From contig OX359249.1 in assembly GCA_947179485.1 (NCBI GenBank), positions 33,962,250 through 34,026,249 of the forward strand: 64,000 nucleotides of DNA. Reading direction: 5' to 3'. Source of the DNA: Allacma fusca. Taxonomy: Eukaryota > Arthropoda > Collembola > Symphypleona > Sminthuridae. Below, piece by piece: positions 59,445 through 64,000 of this stretch. The position numbers and the translations under genes are program-made. Numbering within the stretch: the stretch's first letter is position 1; each line of letters opens with the position of its first letter. The notes under the pieces are model-generated. The model was not told the origin of the DNA. It did no database searches and saw only the letters and a program-made list of their open reading frames with translations.

Positions 59445-62400
59445 ATGTAAGATTCGGTGTAGCCATCTTTCAGTGGAATTATTGCACTGACATTTATATA
59501 TACATAAATGTTAGCATACCAATACCGGGAAAAATAGGAGCAAGAGTTTATTCTTACAACTCTACAATTTTTCGTACAAAAGTCATCAACAACAATAGTA
59601 ACTAATAAGGGGTGACGTACTTTAAATCCTTTAGAATAAATTTTTGTAACGAGAAAGATGTCTAAAAATATGTAAGTAATTAGTAGTAATTATGTGTACC
59701 ATAAATGTATGAACAAACTGCCCCGTGATATTTCAATTACATTGACTGGCATGACGTTCTTACCAAGTACTTTAAAAAAGAAACCAAATAAGGCTACTCG
59801 TTGTTGAATGTTTAAATACATGATAGAGTACGTAGCTACATATAGCTCTACAAAAATGTTTTAAGTCACCAGGTCAGGACAAAATTAATGTGCAGGCAAA
59901 GATTTTTTCGTTTAAACGTGGAATGTACGACTTTCACTGTAATGAAAACACGACTATCCTAGTGCCATAGTAGTATGGTTATGAGTAAATTCCGAGGAAT
60001 GAGTCATTGAGAATCCTGGTTTCCTCCTCCTTACCTTTCCTATACCCCTATGGACCGTTTTTAGACAAGTTTAACCGTCTATCCTCGAGTTCTTTCACAT
60101 TTACCGAAAGCCTCTTAAAAAAAATGTTTGACTTGGAAAAAAAAGTTCTATCACTCATGTCTCACCGCACTGCCCTTTGGTGTGTAAGGTCATAGGCGGT
60201 GAGTTGCAAGAGAGATTGATCCCGGTTCCCTACAGCAAGAGTTCCACAGATCAAGCTGTAAGCCTCCTTTTGGTGCTTCAATATTTTACATTTCTTGGTG
60301 TTTTGATATCATCTGCTCAGCGAATTTGGTTGCCTATTATGACAAATAATTATTAGCATTTGACAATCATTGATTACGTGATGGAATATTTTTTTATTTC
60401 TCACAAGCATAAACCATTAATAAACCTTTGCAACTAGTTTAACATATATGCAGTTGTTTTTCATAGATTTGTTGCACTCCGTATTGGTATAGTAATTTCT
60501 AACCGTATGTTATAGTTTCACTTCACACAAATATCTTCAAGTAACTTGATTGATTCCTAGTAAAATTAGAGTAATATAATATGTACACGTCACGTAATTT
60601 ATGATAGACAAAAAATTTCGTGAGTTTCATAGCTTGCCAAGTTCTTTTGTATCTATGTATGTATTTTACTGTAGGCTTGATATATATCATAGTTGGCTTT
60701 TCGTCTTTCCAGGGTCTTTTTGTGTGTGTTATACATAGTGGATGTAAATCTATTTCGGAATGTTATTCCTTGAATTAGTGCTTCCATTAGTTGAGTATGT
60801 ACGTTACATGTGTATATAGACATGAGGTGTATATTTTATTGTAATGTATCTGCTTCTAGGCTTATCAGTGTTATTATTGCCTATACCAGTGTTTTTAAAT
60901 ACCAATTCAGTTTTTTTTTTAAATTTTGAGTTCAGTATAATGTGATTTCACGTCATTAAATTTGATTTAGTCCTATTTAATTATTTACGCTTAATTAAAC
61001 TCCAGTTTTTCCAGACTTAAAATTTCCTGTGTTGACTTGCTTGTAACATTGGCGGTTTAACTGAGAAACCTAACAAGCAGGCATTGCGATTTCATTACAT
61101 GACCATTTTAAAAAAAAGAAGTTCTTTTCTATAAAATTGAGTCAGGGGTAGATATGACGAAATGAATCGAAGTTTGATTTTATATCTTCTGTTGTAATAA
61201 GTGAATTTATTCATATTTCATTGGTATTCTTTGTAACTCAGAGTTGGATCTTTTTCGATTTGCCTCTTTCATTTTCATTACTGGTAACTTCATAATTGTT
61301 AGTTTTGGGTGTCAGGCTAAAAGCCCTGCATGTTTACCGTACTTATTCATGTAGGTAGGAAATTCAGTTCTAACTATTATAAAAATATTATTTTAGCTTT
61401 TGAATTTAGTGTATTTATCTATATCTAATTGTTGCATACTCATGTAAATAGTTTGAATTTCCAACGAAACTGCCAAGTTCTGGTACGAGGGTTGTTCCTT
61501 GTCCCCACCATGATGAATTGTTTGAAAATTTGCATCTAATATGTGTAGTCCTTAGGACATTGCTACACATTGCTCATATATAGAGGGCATTTGAGGTTGA
61601 AGAATTTGGCTAGTTGGAACTTTAAATTGCAAATTTAGATAAGTGTCTAATTACTTGACGTAGTGTTTGGAAGTAGAATCACACATTTATGGCACACCTT
61701 ATATACTTAACGTTAAAGGCTTGTAGTGGTTCTGCAATCTGGTGACAGCGTATCCAGACATGTAGTATCCCCGGAACTTTAATGAAAACCATCCAGCGAA
61801 ACAAATTGTATTTGTTCCAAATTCAATGTGTAGTCGCACGTAAAAGAGGGTTTTTATTAATTTCCCGACACACCAAAGATATTTAACTGACGTCGGGCTT
61901 ATGCACAGTAATTATCCATCTCTTTGGGATACATCAAGAAAGAGAGTTTGAAATCACTGTTGGTTTGCACACCTTGTAGGTTTGTCTGTTCTCTCACACG
62001 TCAGTGTTAACCAGTTACCTTCGCGACGTCAAAAAAAAATATCAATTCGAGTATGACAATGGAAATTACTCACAATGCCCCGTAAATTAAATATCTCAGG
62101 GATACTACATTTTCACTTTGATGTGATACAACCAGGAGTAGGCCCTCACCAGATTGCCTAGTCGGACAAAATATTTCTGTTAAAAAATGATTGTCAAACA
62201 CGATTCCATCACTTTGCACTCGCACCGTTCGCCATCGCATGTAGCTACATATTTGTGCTTTCATACAAGTTAGAGAAGTCAATGGACCAATTTAAAATAT
62301 AGAATATTAATATTAACAATTTTTTTGTGGTATATTTTGAACCACACTCTACTTTTATTTTGAATCAACGTATTTCGTTTCTCGTAAATCAAGTACTAGA

Positions 62401-64000
62401 ACTGACTGATTCACGGATTTTTCAGTCATTATTTTTCAGCATGGGAGGTTGGATCTTAACTTGTAATTCATTACGCATTACATTTTAAAGTTCGTAAGAG
62501 TTTCACCTACGACCTACTACTACGAATATTTTTCCAATATATGCTAAGACGAAAGTGAACACGTCTTAGTAGCTGGCACAAGGATCCCGAGTGTATTTAA
62601 ATTCTAACTTCTGCAGGTTTATGTCAAGCAAGACTAGCAACATCTGTCGTAGATCGTAGCTGCGTTTCTTCTGTTGTGACAGTATGATTATTCAGAGAGC
62701 AACAAAGGCAGGTAGATCTCATTGTATGTAGGACATTTTCATGGAAACTATGAATATTTAGTGCAGATTCAGAGCCTGGGTTTTCTAAATTTTTCCTATG
62801 AAAAAAAAGAAAGTGTAGCTATGATTATGCAGTCCTATAATTTCAGTACATGTCATAACATTTGTGCTATTTCGTAGACGGAGAGATCTCACGGTATGAA
62901 TGATTTTGAAAGAACTTGAAGTTCATAAAATATTTTGTGTTACGTGTGTACCAAAGGGTTTTCCTCACTTCTGCAATTCTAGCATTACACGCCTTGTTTA
63001 TTAGTACCATTTGTTGATTCTAGTGTATGTAGGTCACACAGACGTGTCTATTGAGCTGTACATTTTCTCACAGTCACTCCTAAACTTTTTTTCTGTAGAA
63101 GTTTCAATTGTCTATTGATCGTAAATGATAAAACTTACCATGACCATGCTTCCTTTAGTGGTTAAAAAACATGGAATTCTGTGAAATTCTTGTATTTTTA
63201 TTTTAAAGAGCATTCCACAATGACATGAATTATTATTGTAGATATAGACGTATCCTTATTACTGATTTACAAATTACGACCTGACAACAGCAGGATTCAA
63301 CCTCAAAATTGTCTTGACACATTTTACTCGTCATGTTTTCATTCAAATATTGATTTTTGAAGACTACATTTTTTTTAGGAGTCACCAGAAGTGTCTTTGT
63401 TGTATGTACAAGTGCTAGGTGTCGTTGAGGATGCAAGGCCGTAATCTATTGTGTTAGCAGTTCATTTAAAAGCAGTCGTGTTTATATATTGTAGTCAGTT
63501 TCCCCAGCTTGTATAAGTTCTGAAATACGTGATATTGCCCAAAGGTCCTCTGATGACGTGACCAATTTATGATCTGTTAAATATAATAATTGAGTAGGAT
63601 ATGCATGCATTGCACACCTCAGTGACATTCTTAGATCTTTGGTATCTGTTAGTAGAGAAGCGTGTATATTGAAGTTGGGAAGAAAATAGAAGCGGGATCT
63701 AGTTACCATTTTTTCCGAAAAAAAAATGAAACTTTATCCAGTGAGCATATTTGCATGTGAAATATTCATAACGGAATTGTCCGAATTTCGCAGGTGTTTC
63801 ATAGTAATGGTTCAACCAGTATTAAATGCAATCCAAAATTCTGCTTGTCGTTAAGAAATTGATCGACTTCATTAACTGAACTGTCCAGACAATCTATTCT
63901 ATAATCATACAGCCAACGTTGGAAAAGGTTGATATGTCTATACATATTTTTTATACAAGTCATCTGATCCAAACCTCCCATTTGCATGACTTCGATAAGC

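Larger units (their letters stand above)
56030..64000. other. PMCA 3' UTR and downstream flank
   Basis: Eight kilobases of AT-rich DNA after the PMCA stop. AATAAA words on + lie at 57055, 58434, 59439 and 60419. Frames at 56033, 57546, 58215, 62070 and 63482 have no recognisable domain. I cannot fix where the transcript ends; no other gene is supported. Confidence 0.6.

Noticed and set aside
1-64000. tRNA genes, rRNA, CRISPR arrays, reverse transcriptase or transposase genes
   Set aside because: I looked for B-box-like GGTTCGA words, direct-repeat arrays and recognisable RT or transposase motifs on both strands and found none; this was by eye, so degenerate copies could be missed.

Overview
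This is animal nuclear DNA: AT-rich, with intron-split genes and GT-AG introns from about 70 bp to 7.4 kb. No rRNA, tRNA, CRISPR array or operon was recognised. The gene content points to an arthropod, possibly a crustacean: a ZP-domain apical-matrix/cuticle protein with PAN repeats, a fly-like initiator plus DPE promoter, and an arthropod-style plasma-membrane calcium pump. The species assignment is inference; nothing in the window fixes it.

Three genes are well supported, each by splice phases that close exactly. (1) On +, 5620-14856: the 3' part (770 codons in six exons) of an adhesion GPCR with a hormone-receptor domain, GAIN domain, GPS, seven TM helices and a short Ser/Thr-rich tail. 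Its N-terminal exons are missing or unrecognised. (2) On -, 27700-19483: a complete four-exon, 694-residue membrane protein with signal peptide, three PAN-type Cys modules, a ZP domain, an Arg5 furin-type site, one TM helix and a cytoplasmic tail. (3) On +, 41595-56029: a complete 19-coding-exon, 1224-residue PMCA-type Ca2+ ATPase with a calmodulin-binding tail and a C-terminal PDZ ligand (ETSI). A non-coding first exon and core promoter near 37958 are proposed.

The rest is intergenic or intronic: 1-5.6 kb (one weak exon candidate), 14.9-19.5 kb (3' flanks of genes 1 and 2, which converge), 27.7-37.9 kb (between the divergent starts of genes 2 and 3), the 3.4 kb PMCA 5' intron (GA microsatellites and an unexplained minus-strand ORF cluster), the 7.4 kb last PMCA intron, and 56-64 kb (3' UTR and flank).

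The genes are not a pathway. The strongest second-look items are the PMCA last intron, which falls at the junction used for C-terminal alternative splicing in vertebrate pumps and whose read-through encodes a plausible alternative tail; the coherent loss of one cysteine pair in an otherwise cleavable GPS; the Inr/DPE pair at exact spacing beside a strand-composition switch; and the minus-strand ORF cluster at 39.95-40.98 kb. I found no evidence for a new multi-gene system.
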